NCBI RefSeq assembly: GCF_000485795.1
Contig: NZ_AXZL01000070.1
Location: 1 to 64,000, forward strand
Direction of reading: 5' to 3'
DNA length: 64,000 bases
From: Shewanella decolorationis S12
GTDB lineage: Bacteria; Pseudomonadota; Gammaproteobacteria; Enterobacterales; Shewanellaceae
This document shows, piece by piece, positions 1-9,182 of this stretch. The position numbers were made by a program, and so were the translations under genes. The first letter of the stretch is position 1; every line of letters starts with the position of its first letter. The notes below the pieces were generated by a model. The model worked only from the letters and a program-made list of their open reading frames with translations, ran no database searches and was not told where the DNA came from.

Positions 1-38
1 TCAACTAAGATTAATCGCTAATGTTAGTTGAGAACAAT

Positions 39-62
39 AAGCCACCGTTAGGTGGTTTTTTT
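39..62 (+). terminator. Rho-independent terminator of an upstream plus-strand gene
   Basis: A short GC stem (CCACC/GGTGG, extended by a G-T and an A-T pair) with a GTTA loop is followed by seven T. It probably ends a gene lying left of the window. Two frames on the plus strand close before it (stops at about 21 and 31), so I cannot say which one, if either, is the end of that gene. Confidence 0.75.
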
Positions 63-83
63 GTATCTAAAATTCGTTATCTT

Positions 84-164
84 GCCATAAGCCATAAGCC
101 ATAAGCCATAAGCCATAAGCCATAAGCCATAAGCCATAAGCCATAAGCCATAAGCCATAAGCCA
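84..164. repeat. Heptanucleotide tandem repeat (GCCATAA), 11 full copies plus GCCA
   Basis: Eleven perfect GCCATAA units run from 84 to 160 with a partial GCCA after them. The array lies outside any recognisable gene, between a terminator and a 240-base stretch without features. The plus strand contains stops in every repeat period; the minus strand reads open but no gene-length ORF includes it. Perfect short repeats of this kind usually vary in copy number between strains by slippage; that is family knowledge, not something visible here. Confidence 0.97.
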
Positions 165-404
165 ATTCTATTGAGACCGTATCAGTTTATTTGTCTTGGG
201 TTGTAGTAGGGGAGTTGGTACTTTCTGCGGTATTTTCGTCTTATCAAATCGCAGTACAGTGATGAGAGTAAACGACGTGTAATTTCAGCAGATCACAATA
301 CTTAAAGGGTCCAGTTTGCAGATTTTGTTGAGGATAAGTGCTGGCAATAAACTCTTTATGCCTTTACCTGACAATAAAGCAACATAACGAATAAAGCCGA
401 ATAT
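165..404. other. Intergenic stretch without recognisable features
   Basis: Between the heptamer array and the terminator of the ABC transporter gene I see no ORF with a ribosome-binding site, no tRNA-like fold and no clear palindrome. The sequence is of ordinary composition. Confidence 0.5.
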
Positions 405-428
405 AAAGGCGACTCAAGGTCGCCTTTT
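405..428 (-). terminator. Terminator hairpin downstream of the ABC exporter gene
   Basis: A 9-bp perfect inverted repeat AAAGGCGAC/GTCGCCTTT with a 5-nt loop lies 65 nt past the stop codon of the minus-strand ABC exporter gene. The T-run on the minus side is short (TTT, then TATATT), so termination efficiency is uncertain. Confidence 0.65.
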
Positions 429-492
429 ATATCCAAACGCAATGATTTTTCAAATCAAAATGCACGGTAGTGCGCTTAAGGAATGCTTCAAT

Positions 493-2322
493 CTACTCAA
501 CCCCGAGGAAGCCACCAGTTTGATGCGCCCAAAGCTGTGCATAGATACCGCCAGCAGCAATCAACTCTTGATGGGTTCCTTGTTCGACAATACGACCTTG
601 ATCTAACACGATTAATCTATCCATTGCGGCAATAGTCGATAATCGATGGGCGATTGCAATTACGGTTTTGCCCTGCATCAATTCGTACAAGCTTTCCTGA
701 ATCGCGGCTTCCACTTCGGAGTCCAAGGCAGAAGTTGCCTCATCGAGCAGTAAAATCGGCGCATTTTTCAATAGTACCCGAGCAATCGCGATACGTTGTC
801 TCTGTCCGCCGGAGAGCTTAACCCCACGTTCACCCACTTGTGCATCTAAGCCATGGTTGCCATTAGGATCGGTCAGTTCGTTAATAAAATCATGGGCCTG
901 AGCCTGTTTTATTGCATGCTCGAGTTGGGTTTCGCTCGCATCAGGATTACCGTAAAGAATATTCTCCCGAATAGTGCGATGCAGTAGCGACGTATCTTGG
1001 GTCACCATACCAATCTGTGAGCGCAGTGAGTCCTGCTTGACCGCTTTAATATCTTGACCATCGATACAAATTTGGCCTTTCTCAACATCGTAAAAACGCA
1101 TCAACAGGTTCACTAGGGTGGACTTACCCGCGCCAGAACGGCCAACGAGACCGACTTTTTCGCCCGCTTTGATATTGAGGTTCAGATCTTCAATAACACC
1201 CGCTTCTTCGCCGTAATGGAAGCTCACCTGATTAAAATCGATACGTCCTTGCTCAACCACTAAAGTGTTGGCATTGGGCGAATCTTGAATAAGAGTCGTT
1301 TTCGAAAGGGTATTCATCCCATCGGTCACTGTACCTATATTTTCAAATAACGAACTGATTTCCCACATGATCCATTGCGACATTCCATTGAGACGCAGCG
1401 CTAAACTCACGGCAATTGCAATCGCTCCAACAGAGATGGCATTGTCACTCCAGAGCAGGATAGATACAGCGGCAATGCTGAAGGCGAGCATATAGTTAAT
1501 CACCTGCACACTGACACTGATCCCCGTAACGAGGCGCATTTGGCGGTACACAGTGTCGAGGAAACTGCGCATACTCGCTTTGGCGTAATCGGCTTCTTTA
1601 TCTGTATGGGCAAACAGTTTTACCGTGGTGATATTGGTGTAACTGTCGACGATGCGTCCCGTCATCGTTGAGCGCGCATCGGCCTGTTCGGTCGAAACGG
1701 TTTTCAGCCTAGGCACAAAATACCACTGTAAACCGATATAGAGCGCCAGCCAGATCAACATGGGGATCACCAAACGCACATCGGCGCTGGCCACCATCAC
1801 CAGCATAGAGGTGAAATACACTAAAATGTACACCAGTACATCGAGCAGTTTCATCACGGTCTCACGGACCGCAAGGGAAGTTTGCATCACTTTAGTGGCA
1901 ATGCGGCCGGCAAAATCATTTTGATAGAAGGACACGCTTTGCTTGAGCAGATAGCGATGCGCAAGCCAACGAATCGACATGGGATAATTACCCAGCAAGG
2001 TTTGATGCATGATCAGCGCATGGAATAGCACTAATAATGGCATCACCACTAGGACCATCAGCCCCATTAATAGCAGCGTCGAACCTTCATCTTGAAAGAG
2101 TGTCTCAGGGCTTTTTTTCACTAACCAATCGACTAATTGCCCCATAAAGCCAAATAGCGAGACTTCGAGCATGGCGATTAATGCCGTCAGCACCGACATT
2201 AAGATAAGCGGTAATTCATAGCCCTTAGTGTAATGGCGGCAAAACGCATATACACCCGTGGGCGGCTTGGTTGGTTCGCCATCGGGCAGGGCTTCAACCC
2301 AAGATTCAAATCGTTTAAACAT
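493..2322 (-). CDS. ABC exporter, fused transmembrane and ATP-binding domains
   Basis: This 609-residue protein is a half-size ABC exporter of the MsbA/multidrug type that would work as a dimer in the inner membrane. Residues about 35-330 form a six-helix membrane domain. The C-terminal nucleotide-binding domain carries Walker A (GRSGAGKST, near 393), the signature LSGGQRQR (near 502), Walker B (ILLLDEATSALD, near 525) and the H-loop (AIAHRLS). All catalytic motifs are intact, so it should hydrolyse ATP. The substrate cannot be read from sequence; lipid, drug or peptide export are all possible. It is a single-gene unit, divergent from the alkylation-repair genes, with a hairpin terminator after it. 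Confidence 0.93.
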   Translation of the reverse strand: MFKRFESWVEALPDGEPTKPPTGVYAFCRHYTKGYELPLILMSVLTALIAMLEVSLFGFMGQLVDWLVKKSPETLFQDEGSTLLLMGLMVLVVMPLLVLFHALIMHQTLLGNYPMSIRWLAHRYLLKQSVSFYQNDFAGRIATKVMQTSLAVRETVMKLLDVLVYILVYFTSMLVMVASADVRLVIPMLIWLALYIGLQWYFVPRLKTVSTEQADARSTMTGRIVDSYTNITTVKLFAHTDKEADYAKASMRSFLDTVYRQMRLVTGISVSVQVINYMLAFSIAAVSILLWSDNAISVGAIAIAVSLALRLNGMSQWIMWEISSLFENIGTVTDGMNTLSKTTLIQDSPNANTLVVEQGRIDFNQVSFHYGEEAGVIEDLNLNIKAGEKVGLVGRSGAGKSTLVNLLMRFYDVEKGQICIDGQDIKAVKQDSLRSQIGMVTQDTSLLHRTIRENILYGNPDASETQLEHAIKQAQAHDFINELTDPNGNHGLDAQVGERGVKLSGGQRQRIAIARVLLKNAPILLLDEATSALDSEVEAAIQESLYELMQGKTVIAIAHRLSTIAAMDRLIVLDQGRIVEQGTHQELIAAGGIYAQLWAHQTGGFLGVE

Positions 2323-2503
2323 GAATTGACTCTATTTTATTGAGAAAAATGGATGGGGAAAACGTCGAGGTGTCTAGCATATAGGATCTTACACTTTAAA
2401 AGCACGTGATGATCCAGTTCCGTTTTCCGCGAGTGTGCTAGCATAGGGTGACGTACAGTAACCGACAAGTACAAAATTGTGAATAAGATTGTCGGATAGC
2501 CAA

Positions 2504-4132
2504 ATGAAGCAAACAGCCGTGAGCCAAAACTCAACCCCCAAACCGCCATTCGAGCCGGCATTTAGCGACTCGCAGGATTGCCAAATATCCGCCGGGATTT
2601 GCCGTGAAGCGCGCATGAGCCGCGATCCACGTTTTGACGGTAAGTTCTTTGTGGGCGTGTTAAGTACAGGAATTTATTGTCGAACAGTGTGCCCAGCCGT
2701 TGCACCTAAAGAAGAAAATGTGCGTTATTTTGACTCGGCCATTAAAGCTGCACAGGCGGGACTCAGGCCTTGTCTACGTTGCCGTCCCGACAGTGCTCCA
2801 GGCTCTAATCCGTGGAAAGGCACTGGCACAACCTTAGACAGAGCCATTGGTTTGATTGAAGCTGGCGCCTTATCTGGCGAGCACGGATTAACGGTCGAGG
2901 CCTTGGCTGACAAACTGGGGATCAGCAGCCGTTATCTGAATAAGTTATTTACCGCAGGATTTGGCACTTCACCTAAACAATTTGCCCTCTATCGTCAGTT
3001 ATTGTTCGCAAAACAGTTGTTGCATCAGACGCAGTTGCCCATCACTCAGGTCGCCCTTGCCGCAGGCTTTAACAGCATCCGCCGTTTTAACGAAGCGTTT
3101 CAGCAGGCGCTGCAATTAACGCCTACACAGTTACGAAAATCCAGCCAGAAATCGACAACGAAAATAGACGACGGGGAGAGTGCCGAACTCGCTTGTTCGC
3201 AGGAGATGCCAGCGCACAGCTTGATTCTGTATCAGTACTACCGGCCACCATTCGATTGGTCGGCGCAATTAGCCTTTTATCGCCTGCGCGCCGTCGCTGG
3301 CATGGAATGGTTTAGTGATAATGTAGACCCTCACTTCCATGAGGTAATTAACCAAGATACATCACTTGAGTATGGCCGCACCCTGCAACTTGAGGATATC
3401 CGCGCTGTGGTGCATATCGTCCATGAGGCACCTTTGCATCGCTTTAAAATCACGCTGACGTTAACGCCTGACTCGCCCTTATCGGGCCTACAAAAGCTCA
3501 TCACCCAAGTGCGGCGCATTTTAGATCTCGATGCCGACATGCAGCTGATTGAACACAACCTTCAGCATCTGACCGATCTAAAACTCAGTAGCAAATCCGG
3601 GCTTAGGATCCCTGGCGCAGGCGCGGTGTTTGAGGCGGGTTGTCGAGCCGTCTTAGGTCAGCAGGTGAGCGTAGTGCAGGCGACTAAATTACTGAATATA
3701 TTGGTCGAAGCCTATGGCGAGCGCTTTAGTTTAAATGGGCGGGAATATCGCCTGTTCCCCACGCCGCAGGCGATTCGTGAAGCGAGTCTCGATGAGCTTA
3801 AAATGCCCGGTGCGCGCAAACTGGCGCTCAATGCGCTTGCGGCGTTTATCTGTGAGCAGCCCGAAGCCTCAGTCGATGAGTGGATTGGGGTAAAAGGTAT
3901 AGGTCCTTGGACCATTGCCTACGCCAAATTACGTGGACTTGGCGATCCGAATATCTTCTTGCACACAGATTTAATCGTTAAAAAACAATTGTTAGCCAGT
4001 GTTGCCGAGCAAAGAGGCTTGGATATTGAAGCGGTAAAACAGCTGGATTATACGGCGCTTGCACAGCGGGTGAGTGCGGATATCGCCCCTTGGGGAAGTT
4101 ATTTGACCTTCCAGTTGTGGTCCAATGCATAA
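2504..4132 (+). CDS. Ada-type regulator fused to 3-methyladenine DNA glycosylase (AlkA)
   Basis: This repair protein joins three units. Residues about 25-105 match the Ada N-terminal zinc domain (Cys in IYCRTVCP and in RPCLRCRP), which takes methyl groups from DNA phosphotriesters. Residues about 110-200 form an AraC-type helix-turn-helix. The C-terminal half is AlkA-like: AlkA_N, then a helix-hairpin-helix GPD fold with GVKGIGPWT and an Asp in FLHTDL at the position of the AlkA catalytic Asp. It should sense methylation, activate transcription and excise alkylated bases. The start chosen is the ATG at 2504 (GGA seven bases upstream); an in-frame TTG at 2489 would add five residues. The methyltransferase gene ogt follows after 116 nt. 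Confidence 0.9.
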   Translation: MKQTAVSQNSTPKPPFEPAFSDSQDCQISAGICREARMSRDPRFDGKFFVGVLSTGIYCRTVCPAVAPKEENVRYFDSAIKAAQAGLRPCLRCRPDSAPGSNPWKGTGTTLDRAIGLIEAGALSGEHGLTVEALADKLGISSRYLNKLFTAGFGTSPKQFALYRQLLFAKQLLHQTQLPITQVALAAGFNSIRRFNEAFQQALQLTPTQLRKSSQKSTTKIDDGESAELACSQEMPAHSLILYQYYRPPFDWSAQLAFYRLRAVAGMEWFSDNVDPHFHEVINQDTSLEYGRTLQLEDIRAVVHIVHEAPLHRFKITLTLTPDSPLSGLQKLITQVRRILDLDADMQLIEHNLQHLTDLKLSSKSGLRIPGAGAVFEAGCRAVLGQQVSVVQATKLLNILVEAYGERFSLNGREYRLFPTPQAIREASLDELKMPGARKLALNALAAFICEQPEASVDEWIGVKGIGPWTIAYAKLRGLGDPNIFLHTDLIVKKQLLASVAEQRGLDIEAVKQLDYTALAQRVSADIAPWGSYLTFQLWSNA

Positions 4133-4158
4133 GGCATTTCAGGCCATTCGTTATTGTT

Positions 4159-4184
4159 CCAGTGACTAGGAACCAGTGACTAGG
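4159..4184. repeat. Direct repeat CCAGTGACTAGG, two copies, upstream of ogt
   Basis: Two identical 12-bp copies (4159-4170 and 4173-4184) are separated by AA, giving a 14-bp period. They lie 65-90 nt upstream of the ogt start. They could be a binding site for an activator such as the Ada-like protein encoded just upstream, or a chance duplication. They do not resemble the E. coli Ada box. Confidence 0.7.
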
Positions 4185-4248
4185 CTACATATGAGAGCCA
4201 CTATTAACTATTTGAAACACAGTACTAAAGCCGTTTACGAGACCCATT

Positions 4249-4815
4249 ATGAGCCCGAATTTCTCCCAATTGATTAGCGCGCCAACGGCCAAAGATTATC
4301 AGCCCTGCGCTGTCGATACCTTAAGTACCCCTGTCGGCGTACTACAACTCAATGCCAATGCCTACGGATTAAGCCACTTAACGGTCGTAGGGTCGAGCCG
4401 AACGGAGATCCCGCTAAAGGTTGCAACTGATGTCGAACTCGCGCGGGCCAAAAGCCATATTGAGCAGGCAAAGGCGCAGCTTCAGGAATATTTTCGCGGT
4501 GAGCTAACTGAGTTCCACTTAAGCTTAGCGCCTAAGGGAACCGAATTTCAGCAGCAGGTGTGGCAGGCGCTGGTACAGGTCGGTTATGGGCAGAGTTGCA
4601 GTTATGGCGATATCGCCCAGCGTATTGAAAGGCCAAAAGCCGTCAGGGCAGTAGGTGCCGCCAATGGCGCCAATCCCATCGCGATTATTGTGCCCTGTCA
4701 CCGTATCATTGGTAAAAATGGCCAATTAACCGGTTATGCCTATGGACTTACGATGAAACAACAGCTGTTAATGCTGGAATCGACAAGCAAGGGAGCGCAT
4801 TTTACGTTAGAATAG
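4249..4815 (+). CDS. ogt: Methylated-DNA-protein cysteine methyltransferase
   Basis: This 188-residue suicide repair enzyme transfers the methyl group of O6-methylguanine (or O4-methylthymine) to its own cysteine. The acceptor motif PCHRIIG is present, with the acceptor at Cys150. The preceding helix-turn-helix segment (YGDIAQRIERPKAVRAVGAANGAN, shown here as its landmarks YGDIA and RAVGAANG) is typical. The N-terminal part of about 75 residues is the usual non-catalytic domain of Ogt. It follows the Ada-AlkA fusion on the same strand, so the two together can repair phosphotriesters, N3-methyladenine and O6-methylguanine. The gap between them is 116 nt, so a separate promoter is possible. Confidence 0.93.
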   Translation: MSPNFSQLISAPTAKDYQPCAVDTLSTPVGVLQLNANAYGLSHLTVVGSSRTEIPLKVATDVELARAKSHIEQAKAQLQEYFRGELTEFHLSLAPKGTEFQQQVWQALVQVGYGQSCSYGDIAQRIERPKAVRAVGAANGANPIAIIVPCHRIIGKNGQLTGYAYGLTMKQQLLMLESTSKGAHFTLE

Positions 4816-4852
4816 CGGTCATATTTGTTATTGATGAGCCATGTAATTTTTT

Positions 4853-6136
4853 ATGACCCAAGCTTCTTCCTCCGTTGCCAGCTTTGCCGAACTTGGCATT
4901 ATTGCGCCCCTGTGTAATCGACTCACTGAGCTGACCTATGCGGCGCCTACGCCCATACAAGCGGCGACTATTCCGGCCGTGCTCAGTGGACGGGACGTAT
5001 TAGCGGGGGCGAATACGGGCTCTGGCAAAACGGCCGCCTTTGCCGTGCCGTTACTACAGCGCCTGTTTGAGGCGAAAACCGCGGAAAAATCGGCAGGCCA
5101 AGTGCGTTGTTTGGTACTCGTGCCAACCCGCGAATTGGCGCAGCAAGTTGCCGATAGCTTTTTATCCTATGCCTCTCATTTTAATGGCCAGCTTAAGATA
5201 GTTGCGGCGTTTGGTGGCGTGTCAGTCAATCTGCAAATGCAAAGTTTACGCGCGGGAGCCGATGTGTTGGTGGCAACGCCTGGCCGTTTATTGGATTTAT
5301 TAGCCAGCAATGCGCTTAAGTTAAATCGCGTCTCGGCCTTAGTGTTGGATGAAGCGGACCGCATGCTAAGCCTTGGGTTTACTGATGAATTAAATCAAGT
5401 GCTTGAGGCGCTGCCGTCCAAGAAACAAACCTTATTATATTCGGCGACATTCCCTGAAGAAGTGCGTGCACTCACGGCCAAATTACTCCATCAACCGCTT
5501 GAATATCATCTGCAAAGTGAGCAAGAAAGCACCATTGAACAGCGCGTTATCACAGTCAACCGTGAACAAAAAACGGCGTTGTTGGCACACTTGATAAAAC
5601 AGCATCAGTGGTCGCAGGCGCTTATTTTTGTCAGTGCTAAAAACACCTGTAATCACCTCGCACAGAAGCTGTCTAAACGTGGGATCAGTGCCGAAGTCTT
5701 CCATGGCGATAAGGCGCAAGGCGCGCGGACTCGGGTACTCGATGGCTTTAAAAGTGGCGAAATCAGTGTGTTGATTGCGACCGATATCGCAGCCCGCGGT
5801 ATTGATATTGATAAACTCCCTGTGGTGATTAACTTCGATTTGCCAAGAAGTCCTGCCGATTATATGCACCGTATTGGCCGTAGCGGCCGCGCGGGAGAGG
5901 CGGGTTTGGCGGTGACCTTGATTTCTCATGAGGAATATCATCACTTCGGTGTGATTGAAAAGAAAAATAAAATCAAATTGGTACGTGAACAAATCCCCGG
6001 ATTTGAAGCGAATGCCGAGATGCCACTGGAAGTGTTAGCGCAGGAAAAACCGCAGGCTAAACCCGAAGGCACTGGCAAGAAAAAGCGTAAACAGTTACCC
6101 GCGGCGAACCTTGAATTTTGGGGTAAAAAGTCTTAA
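4853..6136 (+). CDS. DEAD-box ATP-dependent RNA helicase, RhlE-like
   Basis: This 427-residue protein has the full set of DEAD-box motifs: the Q motif (PTPIQAATIP), Walker A (ANTGSGKT), PTRELAQQ, TPGRLLDLL, DEAD at about residue 165, SAT (LLYSATFP), ARGIDID and HRIGRSGR. It should unwind short RNA duplexes in ribosome assembly or RNA turnover. The C-terminal tail after about residue 395 is short and basic (GKKKRKQLP), fitting the RhlE-like group rather than the longer DeaD proteins. It starts 37 nt after ogt, so cotranscription is plausible. I cannot assign a specific RNA substrate. Confidence 0.92.
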   Translation: MTQASSSVASFAELGIIAPLCNRLTELTYAAPTPIQAATIPAVLSGRDVLAGANTGSGKTAAFAVPLLQRLFEAKTAEKSAGQVRCLVLVPTRELAQQVADSFLSYASHFNGQLKIVAAFGGVSVNLQMQSLRAGADVLVATPGRLLDLLASNALKLNRVSALVLDEADRMLSLGFTDELNQVLEALPSKKQTLLYSATFPEEVRALTAKLLHQPLEYHLQSEQESTIEQRVITVNREQKTALLAHLIKQHQWSQALIFVSAKNTCNHLAQKLSKRGISAEVFHGDKAQGARTRVLDGFKSGEISVLIATDIAARGIDIDKLPVVINFDLPRSPADYMHRIGRSGRAGEAGLAVTLISHEEYHHFGVIEKKNKIKLVREQIPGFEANAEMPLEVLAQEKPQAKPEGTGKKKRKQLPAANLEFWGKKS

Positions 6137-6200
6137 TTCCTTGGGCGTGAGTTATGCTTAGTGCATCTTATGTCCCTTCGCATCTGGTTGTGGGAGCAGT

Positions 6201-6671
6201 ATGCAGCATCTATTTTGGTTAGTTGAAGGCAAGATAGCGGGTCGAAGTGGCCCCAATAAGGATCCTTGGGATTTAGCCGAGCTTAAAGCTGCAGGGATCC
6301 GTGCGGTGTTATCCGTGAATGGCGGAGAGGGCTGTGAGCCAGGCAGTTTTAAGCAGCATGGATTGCGTTATGAATGCATTCCTTTTTCACGCAATGTCCC
6401 GCCGCAGGAAGGGGATGTTGCTATTTGTGTGGCCCAGTTACCGCGGGCGTTGGCGTTTATTCAGCAGTGTGAAGCCGATAATTTGCCTGTGTTAATTCAT
6501 TGCCGCTCGGGCAAAGACCGTACTGGGCTTATTATGGCCTATTACTTGATGGTCAATGGCGCAGCGCCTTTACATGCCGTTAGCCAAGTGCGCAGCATTC
6601 GCGACATTGCGTTTACAGCCGAAGGTTGGGATCAGTTTGCCTTCGATGTGCTTTATGCACTGCAGGATTAA
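6201..6671 (+). CDS. Dual-specificity/tyrosine phosphatase family protein
   Basis: This 156-residue protein contains the CX5R loop of cysteine-dependent phosphatases, HCRSGKDRTG, with Cys101 as the nucleophile. A DLAELKAAGIRAVLSVN segment near the N-terminus matches the start of the DSP fold. It lacks a signal peptide and membrane segment, so it is cytoplasmic. The family removes phosphate from proteins or small molecules; its substrate here is unknown. It lies 64 nt after the helicase gene on the same strand. Start at ATG 6201 is preceded by GGGAG at about 6190. Confidence 0.85.
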   Translation: MQHLFWLVEGKIAGRSGPNKDPWDLAELKAAGIRAVLSVNGGEGCEPGSFKQHGLRYECIPFSRNVPPQEGDVAICVAQLPRALAFIQQCEADNLPVLIHCRSGKDRTGLIMAYYLMVNGAAPLHAVSQVRSIRDIAFTAEGWDQFAFDVLYALQD

Positions 6672-6785
6672 TTCAGTAATAGGTATGATTTTCGTAAAGC
6701 TAAATACAAATCACTGATTTCAACTCATTTGACCTTAGTCATCACTTTTAGCGCGTGTTAAGGTTAAGATACTGGCAGTTTAATT

Positions 6786-6799
6786 TGAGTGAGCACTCA
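6786..6799. promoter_or_regulatory. Inverted repeat TGAGTG-AG-CACTCA in the cheV leader
   Basis: A perfect 6-bp palindrome with a 2-nt spacer ends eight bases before the cheV start codon, overlapping the place where a ribosome-binding site should be. It could be an operator or a translation-blocking hairpin. No good Shine-Dalgarno sequence is visible for cheV otherwise. Function is inferred only. Confidence 0.4.
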
Positions 6800-6807
6800 G
6801 TTTTATT

Positions 6808-7707
6808 ATGAAAAGTAAGGCAAATCAATCACAGGGATTACTCCTATTTAGGCTATCTCAACGTCAGATATTTGCCTTAGGCACCCTAAAAGTTCGTGAA
6901 CTCGTTCCTTATACTCCGTTGAGTAAAATCCCTCAATCCCATCCCACGATCCTTGGGGCAGCTACTATTCGTGGCAATACTATCCCTGTGGTCGATATGG
7001 CGGCCGCGATTGGTTATCGCCCCATCAGCGATGAAGAGCGCCAACATTGCTATATCATCATTACCGATTGTCAGCGGATGATTATCGGCTTTTTGGTGCG
7101 TGCGATTGATAAGATCATCGAGTGCAATTGGCGCGATATTGAAGCGCCATCGGCCAATTTAGGCCGCAATGCCTTTTTAACCGGAGTAACGCGTTACGAT
7201 AATCAGCTGGTGCAGTTACTCGACGTGGAGTTGTTGCTGTCGAAGGTCTTCCCCGATGCGCCCGAGGCCAATCGCGCCATTTTAACTGACGTGCAGCGCG
7301 AGAAGTTAAAACCCATGCGTATTTTGTTGGTGGATGATTCTAAGGTCGCACGCAAACAACTTTCTGACGCGCTTGATAGCATTAACATTCCTTATTTTGT
7401 GACCCCAGACGGTAAAGAGGCGCTCTCGATTATGGAGCAGGCCGCCGCTGAGCATCATCCCATCGATATTCTGGTCAGCGATATTGAAATGCCAGGGCTC
7501 GATGGTTATGAGCTGGCGTTTGAAGTGCGTGACAATCCTCTTCTCGCCAAGGCTTATATCATTTTGCATACCTCACTTTCGAGCGAGATTAGTGTCAGCC
7601 AAGCCCACCAAGTTGGGGCAAATGAGGCGCTGACAAAGTTTGATGCCCATGAGCTGGTCGAAGCCATGCTGCGGGGTGCCGATTTAGCGGCTACGCGGGC
7701 ACATTAG
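6808..7707 (+). CDS. cheV: Chemotaxis coupling protein CheV (CheW-REC)
   Basis: This 299-residue protein has an N-terminal CheW domain (about residues 10-160) and a C-terminal response-regulator receiver domain (about 170-295). The receiver has the acidic pair DD in ILLVDDS, the phospho-acceptor Asp225 in VSDIEMPG, a Thr in LHTSLS and the Lys in LTKFD. CheV couples chemoreceptors to CheA, and phosphorylation of the receiver tunes adaptation. It is a solitary gene, away from any chemotaxis operon, which is common for CheV. A palindrome lies just before the start codon. Confidence 0.93.
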   Translation: MKSKANQSQGLLLFRLSQRQIFALGTLKVRELVPYTPLSKIPQSHPTILGAATIRGNTIPVVDMAAAIGYRPISDEERQHCYIIITDCQRMIIGFLVRAIDKIIECNWRDIEAPSANLGRNAFLTGVTRYDNQLVQLLDVELLLSKVFPDAPEANRAILTDVQREKLKPMRILLVDDSKVARKQLSDALDSINIPYFVTPDGKEALSIMEQAAAEHHPIDILVSDIEMPGLDGYELAFEVRDNPLLAKAYIILHTSLSSEISVSQAHQVGANEALTKFDAHELVEAMLRGADLAATRAH

Positions 7708-7879
7708 ACCCCATGTTGGATTTTTGTAAGGGTTTTGCAGGGGCAGGGTAATTTAATCGGCTTATTTCCCTGCAAAGCTAGACAAGTTCCGTCGCATCCT
7801 ATAAAAACCTTATTGACCTCGATTTTGAAGGTGTGGGGTGGGGAAACTCAGCCGAAATATAATAACGATAGGTTAAGTA

Positions 7880-9106
7880 ATGAAACAAGAATCGTCTTTG
7901 TTAGCCAAGTTGGCTAATGGCAGTTTGGTGCTGCAAATTCTCGTGGGGATTATCGCTGGTGTGAGTCTAGCCAGTTTTTCACATGAAGCCGCAAAGCAAG
8001 TCGCGTTTTTAGGAAGCCTCTTCGTAGGTGCATTAAAAGCCATTGCTCCTATTCTGGTGTTTATCCTTGTGGCGTCTTCCATCGCCAATCAAAAGAAAAA
8101 TACTCAAACCAATATGCGCCCGATTGTGGTGCTGTACTTATTTGGCACCTTCGCAGCCGCATTAATTGCAGTTATTTTAAGTATGATGTTCCCAACCAAT
8201 TTAGTGTTGGTTGCTGGCGTTGAGGGCACGAGTCCGCCGCAGGGTATTGGTGAAGTGATCAATACCTTACTCTTCAAACTGGTTGATAACCCAGTCAACG
8301 CATTAATGACGGGTAACTACATTGGCATTTTGGCTTGGGGTGTGGGTTTAGGTTTAGCCCTGCACCATGCGAGTGATTCGACCAAGCAAGTGTTTGCCGA
8401 TGTGAGCCACGGTATTTCACAAATGGTGCGTTTTATCATTCGTTTAGCGCCTATCGGTATTTTTGGTCTGGTAGCGGCGACCTTTGCCGAAACCGGTTTT
8501 GCCGCCATTGCGGGTTACGCCAAGCTATTGGCCGTGTTACTCGGCGCGATGGCGATCATCGCTTTAATTGTTAACCCGCTGATTGTTTATGTGAAAATTA
8601 AACGTAATCCCTATCCATTAGTGATCCGTTGTCTGCGCGAAAGTGGCGTAACTGCATTTTTCACCCGTTCTAGCGCGGCAAATATTCCGGTGAATATGGC
8701 GCTGTGTGAAAAATTAAAGCTGCATGAAGACACCTATTCTGTCTCTATTCCGTTAGGTGCAACCATCAACATGGGCGGCGCTGCGATTACCATTACCGTG
8801 TTGACCTTAGCCGCGGCGCATACCTTAGGCATTCAGGTGGATTTATTAACGGCGTTACTGCTGAGTGTAGTAGCGGCGATTTCGGCCTGTGGTGCATCGG
8901 GTGTCGCTGGTGGTTCGTTACTGCTTATTCCACTGGCCTGTAGCTTATTTGGTATTTCCAATGATGTGGCCATGCAAGTGGTTGCCGTTGGCTTTATTAT
9001 CGGGGTTATCCAAGATGCGGCCGAAACCGCACTGAATAGCTCTACGGACGTGATTTTTACGGCCGCTGCTTGTGAAGCCGCTGAAAACAAAGCTAAACTT
9101 GTATAA
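7880..9106 (+). CDS. sstT: Sodium:serine/threonine symporter SstT
   Basis: This 408-residue inner-membrane protein of the DAACS (glutamate transporter-like) family imports serine and threonine with sodium. Multiple hydrophobic segments are visible, along with the family-typical re-entrant motif region [13 protein letters not shown] and [16 protein letters not shown]. Length and sequence match SstT. It is monocistronic, with 172 nt before it and its own terminator after it. No riboswitch-like fold was recognised in the leader. Confidence 0.95.
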   Translation: MKQESSLLAKLANGSLVLQILVGIIAGVSLASFSHEAAKQVAFLGSLFVGALKAIAPILVFILVASSIANQKKNTQTNMRPIVVLYLFGTFAAALIAVILSMMFPTNLVLVAGVEGTSPPQGIGEVINTLLFKLVDNPVNALMTGNYIGILAWGVGLGLALHHASDSTKQVFADVSHGISQMVRFIIRLAPIGIFGLVAATFAETGFAAIAGYAKLLAVLLGAMAIIALIVNPLIVYVKIKRNPYPLVIRCLRESGVTAFFTRSSAANIPVNMALCEKLKLHEDTYSVSIPLGATINMGGAAITITVLTLAAAHTLGIQVDLLTALLLSVVAAISACGASGVAGGSLLLIPLACSLFGISNDVAMQVVAVGFIIGVIQDAAETALNSSTDVIFTAAACEAAENKAKLV

Positions 9107-9142
9107 AGTGTGCTGTTGTTAGTGTAGAAAAAGTATCATAAG

Positions 9143-9170
9143 AGCAGTCACCACGGTGGCTGCTTTTTTT
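9143..9170 (+). terminator. Terminator after sstT
   Basis: The stem AGCAG..CACC/GGTGGCTGCT is followed by seven T. It lies 37 nt past the sstT stop and runs into the leader of the next gene, which shows that a GTG start at 9156 for that gene is unlikely. Confidence 0.85.
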
Positions 9171-9182
9171 ATGGGAGTAGTT

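Noticed and set aside
5483..5992. 169-codon frame antisense to the helicase gene
   Set aside because: Shadow of a gene with all DEAD-box motifs; no start signal.
6695..6721. Flagellar sigma-28 promoter upstream of cheV
   Set aside because: TAAAGCTA resembles the -35 element, but the -10 half (ACTGATTT) matches poorly and the spacing is off by one.
7735..7917. 60-codon frame before sstT
   Set aside because: It overlaps the sstT start out of frame, with no ribosome-binding site and no recognisable features.
9156..9182. GTG start at 9156 for the CIA30 protein
   Set aside because: It lies in the stem of the sstT terminator; ATG 9183 has a clear GGGAG site.
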